Shown here piece after piece: positions 47,130 through 55,373 of a stretch of 64,000 nucleotides of DNA (positions are counted from its first letter, which is position 1; each line of letters begins with the position of its first letter). A model generated the notes under the pieces. That model was not told the DNA's origin, did not search any database, and worked only from the letters and a program-made list of their open reading frames with translations. Source of the stretch: Curtobacterium sp. UNCCL20 (GTDB lineage Bacteria; Actinomycetota; Actinomycetes; Actinomycetales; Microbacteriaceae); contig NZ_FNKG01000003.1 in assembly GCF_900101675.1 (NCBI RefSeq), positions 367,609 through 431,608 of the forward strand. Reading direction: 5' to 3'. Made by a program: the position numbers and the translations under genes.

Positions 47130-48434
47130 ATGGACCTGCTGTTCCGGAACGCCCGACTCGTGGACACCCCCGGGTTGGTGGACGTCGCCGTGGCCGACGG
47201 CGTGATCACCGCGGTGACGGCATCGGCTCCGGCGAGCGCCGACGACGCCCTCCGCGGCGCACCGGCCGACGGTGAGGTGGTCGACTGCGCCGGCCGCGTC
47301 GTCGTCCCGGGGCTCGTCGAGGCGCACCTGCACGTCGACAAGGCCCTGCTCGACCGGGAGCGCCCGAACCCCGACGGCACCCTCGCCGGCGCCATCTCGG
47401 TGACGGGGGAGCTGAAGCGCGGCTTCACCCACGAGACCGTCCGGGACCGGGCACGAGCCGTGCTCGACCAGGCCGTCACGAACGGCACGACGCTCGTCCG
47501 CGCGCACCCGGACGTCGACCCGATCGTCGGGCTCATCGGCGTCGACGTCCTGCTCGGTCTCCGTGACGAGTACCGCGACGTGCTCGACCTGCAGGTCGTG
47601 GCGTTCCCGCAGGAGGGCATCCGCAAGGCCCCCGGCACGCTGGGACTGCTCCGCGAGGCGCTGCGGAACGGCGCCGACGTGATCGGTGGGTGCACGTACA
47701 ACGAGCTGACCCTGGCGGACTGCCACGCCCACGTCGAGACGGTCCTCGACCTCGCCGAGGAGTTCGGCGTCCCGGCGGACATGCACGCCGACTTCGCCGA
47801 CGACACGAGCGACCCGCGGTACGCCCTCGCCGGGTACGTCGCCGACGCCGTCGTCGCGCGGGGCATGCAGGGCCGGGTCGCACTCGGACACGTGACGTCG
47901 GTCGCGAGCCTGCCCGCAGCGGAGCGCGCGGCCCTGTTCGCCCGGCTCGCCGCGGCGGACGTCGCCGTGGTCCCGCTGCCGGCGACCGACCTGCACCTCG
48001 GTGGCCGGCGCGACGACGCGGACGTGCGGCGCGGCGTCGTCCCCGTCCGCGAGCTCTGGGCGGCCGGGGTCACCGCGGCCTACTCGTCGAACAACGTCCG
48101 GAACGCGTTCACCCCGTTCGGCAACGCCGACATGCTCGACATCGGCCTCCTGCTCGCCCAGGTCGGGCACCTGTCCGGCCCCGACGACCTCGCCCGCGTG
48201 CTCGCGATGGCGACCACCGGGGCCGCGCGGGTCGTCGGTGTGGGGGACCGGTACGGGATCCGCGTCGGCGCCGACGCCGACCTCGTCGTGCTCTCCACCA
48301 CCGACCCGACGGGTGTCCTGCTCGACCGGCCCGACCGGGCGTTCGTCGTCAAGCGCGGCCGGATCGTCGCACGGACCGTCCGCACCATCACCCTCAGCCG
48401 CAACACCCCGACGAAGGAGCTCAGCAATGCGTGA
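47130..48434 (+). CDS. Amidohydrolase, cytosine deaminase/AtzC-like
   Basis: Metal-dependent amidohydrolase of 434 residues: the metal motif EAHLHVDKALLD near 64, a central HADF near 212, HVTSVASL near 245 and the late Asp in SSNNVRNAFTPFGNADML near 315. HxHxDK and overall pattern point to the cytosine deaminase / isopropylammelide hydrolase group, which removes amino groups from N-heterocycles. Ribosome binding site AGGAAGG before the ATG. Coupled to a DUF1097 membrane protein; divergent from the gntR-amidase operon. Confidence 0.88.
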   Translation: MDLLFRNARLVDTPGLVDVAVADGVITAVTASAPASADDALRGAPADGEVVDCAGRVVVPGLVEAHLHVDKALLDRERPNPDGTLAGAISVTGELKRGFTHETVRDRARAVLDQAVTNGTTLVRAHPDVDPIVGLIGVDVLLGLRDEYRDVLDLQVVAFPQEGIRKAPGTLGLLREALRNGADVIGGCTYNELTLADCHAHVETVLDLAEEFGVPADMHADFADDTSDPRYALAGYVADAVVARGMQGRVALGHVTSVASLPAAERAALFARLAAADVAVVPLPATDLHLGGRRDDADVRRGVVPVRELWAAGVTAAYSSNNVRNAFTPFGNADMLDIGLLLAQVGHLSGPDDLARVLAMATTGAARVVGVGDRYGIRVGADADLVVLSTTDPTGVLLDRPDRAFVVKRGRIVARTVRTITLSRNTPTKELSNA

Positions 48435-49047
48435 ACGGATCCCTCACGAGATCGTCGCCTCGGTGCTCGCCGGCGCCACGGCGTTCATCGGCGGCACCGC
48501 CCTGAACCTGCCCACGTGGGCGATCTTCATCAGCTGGGCGGCGATGTTCCTGCTCGGTGCGAAGCCGACGCTCCGGAACGCGACCCGCCTCTGGGCGACG
48601 ATGCCGGTCGGGTCCGCGTTCGCCCTGGTCATCGTCTTCGTCGACCAGAACGTCGGCACCGTGCTCGGGGAGGGGCAGTTCGCGAAGAACGTCGTGCTCG
48701 GCGTCGTCATCCTCGTGTTCAACACGGCGCTCATGTTCACCGGGCGGGTGCGGGTCGTCGCGCTGGTGCCGGGGATGTTCCTCGGGTTCGCGTCGTTCTT
48801 CGCGGCGTACTTCGGCGGGTTCGGGTTCGCGCCCGGCAACCTCTGGGCCGCGTGGGTGTCGGTCGTCGCGATGAACGCCGCCGGGCCGGTGTTCGCGTAC
48901 CTGTCCCGGAGGTGGACGTTCCCGCGCCGGAGCGGAACCGACGGGACCGGCGTCGAGGGGCACGCGACCGGCACCGACGCGGACGCGACCGTCGGCACCC
49001 AGGCCGCCGCGGGCCTCCAGTCCGACCCCGCGCTCGCACGCTCGTAG
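48427..49047 (+). CDS. DUF1097 membrane protein
   Basis: 206-residue protein with five or six membrane helices (first about 10-30) and a Thr/Ala/Gly-rich tail, matching the DUF1097 family. Function unknown; the context suggests transport of the amidohydrolase substrate or product. The ATG lies inside the end of the amidohydrolase gene (8-base overlap), so translation is coupled. No other transporter gene is present in the cluster. Confidence 0.83.
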   Translation: MRERIPHEIVASVLAGATAFIGGTALNLPTWAIFISWAAMFLLGAKPTLRNATRLWATMPVGSAFALVIVFVDQNVGTVLGEGQFAKNVVLGVVILVFNTALMFTGRVRVVALVPGMFLGFASFFAAYFGGFGFAPGNLWAAWVSVVAMNAAGPVFAYLSRRWTFPRRSGTDGTGVEGHATGTDADATVGTQAAAGLQSDPALARS

Positions 49048-49104
49048 GCGAGCGATCCTCGTACCGGCGGCGGGTCCTCGCAGCCTCGCAGGACCCGCCC
49101 CCGC

Positions 49105-49110
49105 TACGCT
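49105..49110 (+). promoter_or_regulatory. Leaderless promoter of the carboxypeptidase gene
   Basis: TACGCT, eight bases before the GTG start. Confidence 0.45.
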
Positions 49111-49118
49111 CGGTTCCC

Positions 49119-50351
49119 GTGTCAGCAGTCGTCCGTCGCCCCCGCTCCGCCGTCCGGAGGCCGGTGACGATCTCCGTCATCGCCGTGCTCGTGCTGGCGA
49201 TCGGGTACCTCGCCGCCGCGGCGGTCGTGCCGTTCGCCCCGGCGAGTGCGTCCGCCACCACCTACTCGGCACCGACGTCGACCGTCCCGACGCTCGACTT
49301 CCCCGGGTACGGCGCGACCGCCGTGCAGGCGACCGACTTCCCGGAGAGCCTCCGGACCGGCGGCGACACCAAGCCGCGGTCGATCGCCAGCATCTCGAAG
49401 GTCGTCACCGCGCTCGTGGTGCTCGAGAAGGAGCCGCTCAGCACCGGTGAGGCCGGGCCGACGATCACGTTCTCGCCGGGCATGCAGGCGCTCTACGCGA
49501 AGTACCTGGCGATGAACGGCGAGGTCGCCCCGATGCCCTCGGGCCTGCGGCTCTCCGAGTACCAGACCTTCCAGGTGATGCTGATGAAGTCCGCGAACAA
49601 CTACGCCGGGTCGCTCGCGATCTGGGCGTACGGGTCGATGGACGCGTACAAGGCCGCGGCGGCGAAGTGGCTCGACCAGCACGGACTCGAGCACACCACC
49701 ATCGAGGAGCCCACCGGGCTCGACGCGCACAACACCTCCACCGCGACCGACCTGGTGAAGCTCGGACAGCTCGCCCTGGCGAACCCCGTGGTGAAGGAGA
49801 TCGTCGGCACCAAGCAGGTCACCGTCCCGAACGTCGGCGAGATCGAGAACTCGAACAAGCTGCTCGGGCTCGACGGGGTCGAGGGCATCAAGACCGGCAC
49901 GCTCGACGAGGCCGGGGCGTGCCTGCTCTTCGCCGCCACCTACGAGCGCGGCGGCAAGCAGGTCACCGTCGTCGGCGCGATGCTCGGCGGGGTCGACCAC
50001 GACTCGCTCGACGCCGACGTCCAACGGCTGCTCCGGACCGTGGCGGACAACTTCCAGGTCGTCACGCTCACCCACGCGGGGCAGACCTTCGGCACGTTCT
50101 CGACCCCGTGGAAGGACCACGCCGACGCCGTGTCGAAGTCGGCGGCGGAGGTCCTCGTGTGGGGGAAGACGACGGTCTCCGCGACGACCCACCTCGACAC
50201 GATCACCCTCGGGACCAAGGGGGAGCGGGTCGGGAAGGTGCGGTTCACGATCTCCGACCACGACCCGGTCACGGTGCCGCTCGTGCTCGAGCGGCCCATC
50301 GACGACCCGGGGGTCTGGTGGCGGTGGACCAACCCGTTCCAGGGCGCGTGA
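49119..50351 (+). CDS. D-alanyl-D-alanine carboxypeptidase
   Basis: Penicillin-binding protein trimming peptidoglycan stem peptides, 410 residues. Signal anchor at about 17-37, then the catalytic SxxK (SISK, residues 91-94), SxN as SANN near 153 and KTG in GIKTGTLDE near 257. A C-terminal segment of some 90 residues ends in WWRWTNPF. GTG chosen because it precedes the signal sequence properly and has TACGCT eight bases before it. Confidence 0.93.
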   Translation: MSAVVRRPRSAVRRPVTISVIAVLVLAIGYLAAAAVVPFAPASASATTYSAPTSTVPTLDFPGYGATAVQATDFPESLRTGGDTKPRSIASISKVVTALVVLEKEPLSTGEAGPTITFSPGMQALYAKYLAMNGEVAPMPSGLRLSEYQTFQVMLMKSANNYAGSLAIWAYGSMDAYKAAAAKWLDQHGLEHTTIEEPTGLDAHNTSTATDLVKLGQLALANPVVKEIVGTKQVTVPNVGEIENSNKLLGLDGVEGIKTGTLDEAGACLLFAATYERGGKQVTVVGAMLGGVDHDSLDADVQRLLRTVADNFQVVTLTHAGQTFGTFSTPWKDHADAVSKSAAEVLVWGKTTVSATTHLDTITLGTKGERVGKVRFTISDHDPVTVPLVLERPIDDPGVWWRWTNPFQGA

Positions 50352-50363
50352 GCGAAACCCACC

Positions 50364-50894
50364 GTGCACCTGCGCCCCTGGTCGACCGCCGACGCCCCGC
50401 TGCTCCGGGGAGCGTCGACGGACCCGGAGGTCGCGCGACAGCTCGGCGGTGCACCGTTCGCCGACGACGCAGCGGCCGCCGCCTTCATCGCCACCCGGTA
50501 CCGGCACGACGAGCACGCTCGCAACTGGGCAGTCGTCGACGCCACGGACACCGTCGTCGGCAGCGTGAGCGCGACGGCGATCGAGTACGTCCACGGCACC
50601 GCGTGGATCTCCTACTGGCTGACCCCTGCGGCGCGCGGGCACGGCCTGGCGACCCGGGCCGTGGTCGCAGCGGCGGACGACGCCTTCGCCCTCGGCCTGC
50701 ACCGGCTCGAACTCGGGCACCGCACGAACAACCCTGCCTCGTGCCGCGTGGCGAACCGCGCCGGCTTCGTGGTCGAGGGCACCGAGCGGGAGCGGCTCCG
50801 CTACGGCGACGAACGGTTCGACGTCGAGACGCACGCGCGGCTCGCCACCGACCCCGTCCCCGACGTGGAGCCGCTACCCCGCTCGCGCTCCTGA
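50364..50894 (+). CDS. GNAT family N-acetyltransferase
   Basis: 176-residue acetyltransferase of the RimJ/RimL type. It has LRPWSTADAPLL at the N-terminus, YWLTPAARGHGLATRAV (acetyl-CoA loop) near 83 and NPASCRVANRAGFVVEGTERE near 122. Acceptor unknown. It begins 12 bases after the carboxypeptidase stop, probably in the same transcript; GTG start. Confidence 0.9.
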   Translation: MHLRPWSTADAPLLRGASTDPEVARQLGGAPFADDAAAAAFIATRYRHDEHARNWAVVDATDTVVGSVSATAIEYVHGTAWISYWLTPAARGHGLATRAVVAAADDAFALGLHRLELGHRTNNPASCRVANRAGFVVEGTERERLRYGDERFDVETHARLATDPVPDVEPLPRSRS

Positions 50895-50997
50895 CGAGAC
50901 CGGAGCGTCGACAGTGACTCGAGGCCCGCGGACCCACGCACGTCGATCAGTGGCCGGCGGATGCTGGAGACGGCGCGGTCGTCAGCCGCTGACGATC

Positions 50998-51459
50998 TCA
51001 GCCGCCGACGATCCGCAGCTGCCAGGTGCTCTCCTTCGACGCGTCGTACGCATCGAAGGTGACTTCCTCCACGGCCTTCCGCCAAGTGCGCGGCAGCGGG
51101 AACCGCTGTGTCCCGTCCACGCAGGACATCGGCTCCGCGGACTGCGTGTTCCGACTCGTGCTGCCCGACCGGATGGTCAGCCCGCCGGACATCGTCCCGT
51201 CGCCGAAGCAGGTGAACTCGAGGTGATCGATGTCCTCCGGCTCCGGGAACGTGATCGTGATGCCGTCCTTGCTCGAGGGCGACGGGTCGGCAGGGTCGAC
51301 GTCGGCAGCGAGCACCCCGAGGTCGTCGTCGGCCGCGCTGTCGTGATCGGTCTTCCACTGTTCGAGCGCCGCGCGATCGACCGGGTCCTGCGCCGTGCAC
51401 CCCGCGAGGAGCAGCGCCGCGAGGGCGGCGACGAGGAGGGGCGGCAGCGTACGGCGCAT
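50998..51459 (-). CDS. Putative lipoprotein
   Basis: 153-residue secreted protein with a lipobox: MRRTLPPLLVAALAALLLAG then Cys21. The mature part has no family I recognise and two further cysteines (TCFGDG, SCVDGT). The ATG fits the signal peptide and TACGCT lies six bases before it. The last bases, including the stop, are duplicated in tandem just outside the gene. Confidence 0.8.
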   Translation of the reverse strand: MRRTLPPLLVAALAALLLAGCTAQDPVDRAALEQWKTDHDSAADDDLGVLAADVDPADPSPSSKDGITITFPEPEDIDHLEFTCFGDGTMSGGLTIRSGSTSRNTQSAEPMSCVDGTQRFPLPRTWRKAVEEVTFDAYDASKESTWQLRIVGG

Positions 51460-51465
51460 CCGGAC

Positions 51466-51490
51466 AGCGTACTGACGATCGTCGTAGTGT
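51466..51490. promoter_or_regulatory. Divergent leaderless promoters, lipoprotein / serine hydrolase
   Basis: TACGCT on the minus strand (complement of 51466-51471), six bases before the lipoprotein ATG, and TAGTGT on the plus strand (51485-51490), seven bases before the hydrolase GTG. The whole spacer is 38 bp. Confidence 0.5.
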
Positions 51491-51497
51491 CGACCCC

Positions 51498-52877
51498 GTG
51501 ACGACGACGTTCCCCCGCACTGCCCCGTCCACCCTCGGCATCGACGCCCGCGGCATCGCGGCGTTCCTCGACGCGCTCGAGTCGACACCCGGCGTGGAGC
51601 CGCACGGCTTCCAGCTCCTCCGCCACGGCCGCGTCGCCGCCGAGGGATGGTGGGCTCCGTACGAGCCGGGCCGCGTGCACCTGCTCTACTCGCTGAGCAA
51701 GAGCTTCACCGCGGCCGCCGTCGGCATCGCCGTGCGCGAGGGACTGATCGACCTCGACGCGACCGCGCTCTCGTACTTCCCCGAACTCGACGCCGAGATC
51801 ACCGACGAACGCAGCCGTCGGATCCTCGTCCGCCACCTCCTGGCGATGGCGAGCGGCCACCGCGAGGAGACCATCGAGCGTGCCCGGGCCCTCGACCCGG
51901 AGAACACCGTCCGCGGGTTCCTGCTGCTCCCGCCCGACGAGGAGCCGGGCACGGTCTTCGCCTACAACCAGCCGTGCACGTACACGCTCGGCGCGATCGT
52001 CCGCCGGGTCAGCGGGGGCTCCCTCGTGGACTACCTCCGCCCGCGGCTGCTCGACCAGCTCGGCATCGACGACCTCGCGTGGACCCGTGACGCCACCGGC
52101 GCGGAGCTCGGCTACAGCGGTTGCTACGCCCCGACCGAGGCGGTCGCGAAGCTCGGCCAGCTCTACCTGCAGCACGGTGTGTGGGAGGGGGAGCGCATCC
52201 TCGACGAGGACTGGGTCGCCGCTGCCACCAGCACGCAGGTCGAGAACCCGGACGAGGCCAACCCCGACTGGCGGCAGGGGTACGGGTTCCAGTTCTGGAT
52301 GGCCCGGCACGGCTTCCGCGGCGACGGCGCGTACGGCCAGTTCTGCGTCGTCCTGCCGGAGCAGGACGTCGTCCTCGCGATCACCGGTCAGAGCCTCGAC
52401 ATGCAGGCCGTCCTCGACGCTGCGTGGGAGCACCTACTGCCCGCCATCGACGCTGCGGACGCAGATGCGGTCGGGGACAGCGGCCTGGAGGCGCGACTCG
52501 CCTCCCTGGGACTGCCTCCGGTGAGCGGGGGATCACTTCCGAAGGACCTCGGCCACGGTCCGCTGCGGGTGCGGCCCGACGGCGTCCTCGACGCCGTGCG
52601 CCTCGAGCGGGACGCCGACGGGGTCCGGCTCACCATCGAGGGCGACGGCCGGACGGCGTCGGTGCCGGTCGGTGACGGGCGCTGGGCGGTCGAGGGCGCC
52701 CTGGCCGCGAGCGGGGCCACCGAACCCGCCGGCACGGTGCTCGTCGCGCTCCGGTTCGTGGAGACACCGCACATGCTGTGGCTCCGGATCGACGAGCACG
52801 CCGGCACGGCCGGGGTCCGCTGGGCGACGGAGCCGCTGCACGACGGCGCGCTCACTCTCGCCCGCCCCGCCGACTGA
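51498..52877 (+). CDS. Serine hydrolase, beta-lactamase family
   Basis: Class C beta-lactamase-fold hydrolase of 459 residues: SxxK as SLSK (65-68), the tyrosine motif probably in YNQPCTYTL near 157, and GYGFQFWMARHGFRGDGAYGQF near 270. No signal peptide, so it acts in the cytoplasm, for example as an esterase. The C-terminal 120 residues form an extra domain. GTG start with TAGTGT seven bases before it. Substrate unknown. Confidence 0.88.
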   Translation: MTTTFPRTAPSTLGIDARGIAAFLDALESTPGVEPHGFQLLRHGRVAAEGWWAPYEPGRVHLLYSLSKSFTAAAVGIAVREGLIDLDATALSYFPELDAEITDERSRRILVRHLLAMASGHREETIERARALDPENTVRGFLLLPPDEEPGTVFAYNQPCTYTLGAIVRRVSGGSLVDYLRPRLLDQLGIDDLAWTRDATGAELGYSGCYAPTEAVAKLGQLYLQHGVWEGERILDEDWVAAATSTQVENPDEANPDWRQGYGFQFWMARHGFRGDGAYGQFCVVLPEQDVVLAITGQSLDMQAVLDAAWEHLLPAIDAADADAVGDSGLEARLASLGLPPVSGGSLPKDLGHGPLRVRPDGVLDAVRLERDADGVRLTIEGDGRTASVPVGDGRWAVEGALAASGATEPAGTVLVALRFVETPHMLWLRIDEHAGTAGVRWATEPLHDGALTLARPAD

Positions 52878-52891
52878 CGCGGTCGGGCGCG

Positions 52892-53341
52892 CTACCCGGC
52901 GTCGTCCGAGCGCCGGAGCTCCCGCCGCACGACGCGGCCGTCGTCCTCGAACCGGAGCGACACCGTGACCCGCTCACGCCCGTGGAAGCGCTCGGGCAGG
53001 TCGAGCGCGTACGAGGCCGGACCGGAGTCAGCCGTGCAGGCGTCACCGCCGGTCCGGGTCATGGTCACCATCGGTCCGTCGTCGTTCGACTCCAGCCGGG
53101 TCGGCGCGATCGGGCAGCTCGACGACCCGTAGGTCGTCACGAAGAACCGCTCGCCCTCGCGCACCCACCCGACGGTGGGACCGGTGTCGCTCGGGTCGGT
53201 GGCGAGGGTTCCTCGCCCTGCGCCGGCGTACGGCTCGCCGATCACCCGTGGTGCGGAACACCCGGCCAGCAGGCCGACCACCACGGCAGCGGTCCCGACG
53301 CCGAGGAGCCCGTTCCGCGTGTTCAGGCGGGGGATGGTCAC
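52892..53341 (-). CDS. Putative lipoprotein
   Basis: 149-residue protein with a lipoprotein signal ending in GLLAG and Cys28. The mature part, with YGSSSCPIAPTRLE and TGGDACTAD, is unlike any family I know. GTG start chosen because it sits four bases after the SGNH hydrolase stop; the two are likely co-transcribed. Confidence 0.8.
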   Translation of the reverse strand: MTIPRLNTRNGLLGVGTAAVVVGLLAGCSAPRVIGEPYAGAGRGTLATDPSDTGPTVGWVREGERFFVTTYGSSSCPIAPTRLESNDDGPMVTMTRTGGDACTADSGPASYALDLPERFHGRERVTVSLRFEDDGRVVRRELRRSDDAG

Positions 53342-53345
53342 GGCG

Positions 53346-54140
53346 TCAGGGGGTGTCGGACTTGTGCTCGAGGACGTCGCGGAGCTCGGGACGCTTCGGG
53401 GAGACACCGTCGCCCGAGGAGGTGTGCTTGATCCGCCGGACCACCCACGGGACGAGGTACTCGCGCGCCCAGCCGAGGTCCTCGGCGCGGGCCTCGCGCC
53501 AGGGCCTGGCCTCGAGCGGCTCGGGGTTGAACGGCGCCAGACCGTGCTCGACACCGAGGGCGTCGAGGACGGCGGCGGCGACGGTCGCGTGCCCCATGGG
53601 GGAGTGGTGCAGTCGGTCCGGCGCCCACATCCGCGGATCACGCAGCACCCGGAGCGCCCACATGTTCGCGACGATCGCACCGTGCTTCAGCGCGATCGCG
53701 TGCAGGTTCTCGTTGTAGGTCGCCGTCTTGCCGCGCACCATCCCGAGCACCGGTGTCATCCCGACGTCGGGCCCGGTGAAGAGCACGACCGTCGCACCGT
53801 CGCTCCGGAGCCGCTCGACCATGCGGTCCACCTTCTCGGCGAGCTCGTCGGGGTCCGACCCGGGCCGGATGATGTCGTTGCCGCCGGCGGACACGGTGAT
53901 GAGGTCCGGGTGCAGGGCGAGGGCGGGTTCCACCTGCTCGTCGATGATCTGCTGGAGCAGCCGCCCGCGGATCGCCAGGTTCGCGTAGGCGAAGTCGTCC
54001 GTCTGGTTCGCCAGGACCTCGGCCACGCGGTCCGCCCAACCCCGGTTGCCCCCGGGGACGGTGGGGTCGGGGTCACCGATCCCCTCGGTGAACGAGTCAC
54101 CGATCGCGACGTACCTGGACCAGGGATGACGATCTGACAC
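53346..54140 (-). CDS. SGNH/GDSL hydrolase
   Basis: Esterase or lipase of the SGNH family, 264 residues. Catalytic Ser16 in AIGDSFTEG, Gly in ANLAIRGR, Asn in SAGGNDI near 82, and Asp/His in PDRLHHSPMGH near 187. The start was moved to GTG at 54140, four codons inside the longest frame, because TATGGT lies seven bases before it while the ATG at 54152 overlaps that box. Divergent from an acyl-CoA-dehydrogenase-like gene. Confidence 0.92.
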   Translation of the reverse strand: MSDRHPWSRYVAIGDSFTEGIGDPDPTVPGGNRGWADRVAEVLANQTDDFAYANLAIRGRLLQQIIDEQVEPALALHPDLITVSAGGNDIIRPGSDPDELAEKVDRMVERLRSDGATVVLFTGPDVGMTPVLGMVRGKTATYNENLHAIALKHGAIVANMWALRVLRDPRMWAPDRLHHSPMGHATVAAAVLDALGVEHGLAPFNPEPLEARPWREARAEDLGWAREYLVPWVVRRIKHTSSGDGVSPKRPELRDVLEHKSDTP

Positions 54141-54147
54141 GTCTCGG

Positions 54148-54157
54148 ACCATAGTCT
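54148..54157. promoter_or_regulatory. Overlapping divergent leaderless promoters
   Basis: The bases ACCATAGTCT contain TATGGT on the minus strand (54153-54148) and TAGTCT on the plus strand (54152-54157), sharing two bases. Each is 6-7 bases before a start codon. Confidence 0.5.
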
Positions 54158-54163
54158 CGTGTC

Positions 54164-55336
54164 ATGACGAAGGCCAACACGGGAGCGTCCGCCTGGGCCG
54201 TGCCGGAGGACCTCCTCGCACGGATCGCCGCGCGGGCGCCGCGGTACGACGCCGAGAACGCCTTCTGCGCCGAGGACCTCGACGAGCTCCGCGCTGCGGG
54301 GTACCTGCGCATCGGGGTGCCCGTCGAGCAGGGCGGGTCCGGACTCGGGCTCGCCGCGACGTCCGCGGTGCAGCGCAGCATCGCGCAGGCCGCGCCCGCG
54401 ACCGCACTCGCGCTCGGGATGCACCAGGTGTGGGTGCAGGCGGCGCGCGCCGTCACTCGACGGGGTGAGTCGTTCCTCCAGGCCGTCACCGACCACGCGG
54501 CGGACGACCACCTCCTGGCGTTCGGTGTGAGCGAGCCGGGCAACGACGCCGTCCTGTTCGACTCGTCGACCACGGCGGAGCCGGACCGCGACGGCGGCTA
54601 CCGCTTCACCGGGACGAAGGTCTTCACCTCGCTCGCGCCCGCGTGGGACGTACTGAGCGTGTTCGGCAAGGACGACACCGGGCCGGAGCCGCGCCTCGTG
54701 CACGGGTTCGTGCTCCGGAGCGACGGCGACGTGGAGCACCTCGACGACTGGGACACGCTCGGGATGCGGGCGACGCAGAGCCGGACGACGACGCTGCGTG
54801 GCGTGCACGTCCCGGCGGACCGGATCGTGCGGTCGCTGCCGGTCGGGCCGAACCAGGACCCCCTCGTGTTCGGGGTCTTCGCCGCGTTCGAACTGCTCAT
54901 CGCCTCGGTGTACGTCGGGATCGCCGAACGGGCCGTGACGCTCGCGGCCGCCGCGGTCGCGGACCGGGTCTCCCTCGACGGCACGCCGCGGTCACAGGAC
55001 CCGGACGTGCGCCGGGCGATCGCGGACATCCGCGGCGCGGTCGACGCCGTCGAGCTGCAGGTGTCCTCGCTCGCTCGGTCCGTCGACGAGGCCGACGACC
55101 TCGGGAGCCGGTGGTTCCCGCTGCTCGTGGGCACGAAGGCGCGCACGGTCGACACGGCGCAGCACGTGGTGGACGAGGCGATGCGGGTCGTCGGTGGCGG
55201 CGCCTACCGGGCCTCCGGCGAGCTGGCGCGGTTGTCGCGTGACGTGCGGGCGGGGCAGTACCACCCGTCGTCGCGGGACTCGGCGGCGCGGACGATCGCC
55301 GCGTCGGTGCTCGGGCCACTCGCGCCGCTCGGCTGA
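54164..55336 (+). CDS. Acyl-CoA dehydrogenase-like flavoprotein
   Basis: 390-residue protein of the acyl-CoA dehydrogenase superfamily: N-terminal helical domain, FGVSEPGNDA near 125, TGTKVFTSLAPAWDVLSVFG near 145 and a C-terminal helical domain with VVGGGAYR. The usual catalytic Glu is not obvious, so it may be a flavin monooxygenase of the DszC/SfnB type or a nitroalkane oxidase relative rather than a true dehydrogenase. No fatty-acid genes are adjacent. Confidence 0.82.
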   Translation: MTKANTGASAWAVPEDLLARIAARAPRYDAENAFCAEDLDELRAAGYLRIGVPVEQGGSGLGLAATSAVQRSIAQAAPATALALGMHQVWVQAARAVTRRGESFLQAVTDHAADDHLLAFGVSEPGNDAVLFDSSTTAEPDRDGGYRFTGTKVFTSLAPAWDVLSVFGKDDTGPEPRLVHGFVLRSDGDVEHLDDWDTLGMRATQSRTTTLRGVHVPADRIVRSLPVGPNQDPLVFGVFAAFELLIASVYVGIAERAVTLAAAAVADRVSLDGTPRSQDPDVRRAIADIRGAVDAVELQVSSLARSVDEADDLGSRWFPLLVGTKARTVDTAQHVVDEAMRVVGGGAYRASGELARLSRDVRAGQYHPSSRDSAARTIAASVLGPLAPLG

Positions 55337-55373
55337 CGCGGGCGATGTCGGTGGGGGCTGGCATCATCGGCGT

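Noticed and set aside
43644..49047. Atrazine or cyanuric acid degradation operon
   Set aside because: No atzA, atzB, atzD or atzF homologue is present; only single-domain resemblances exist, so the specific pathway is not claimed.
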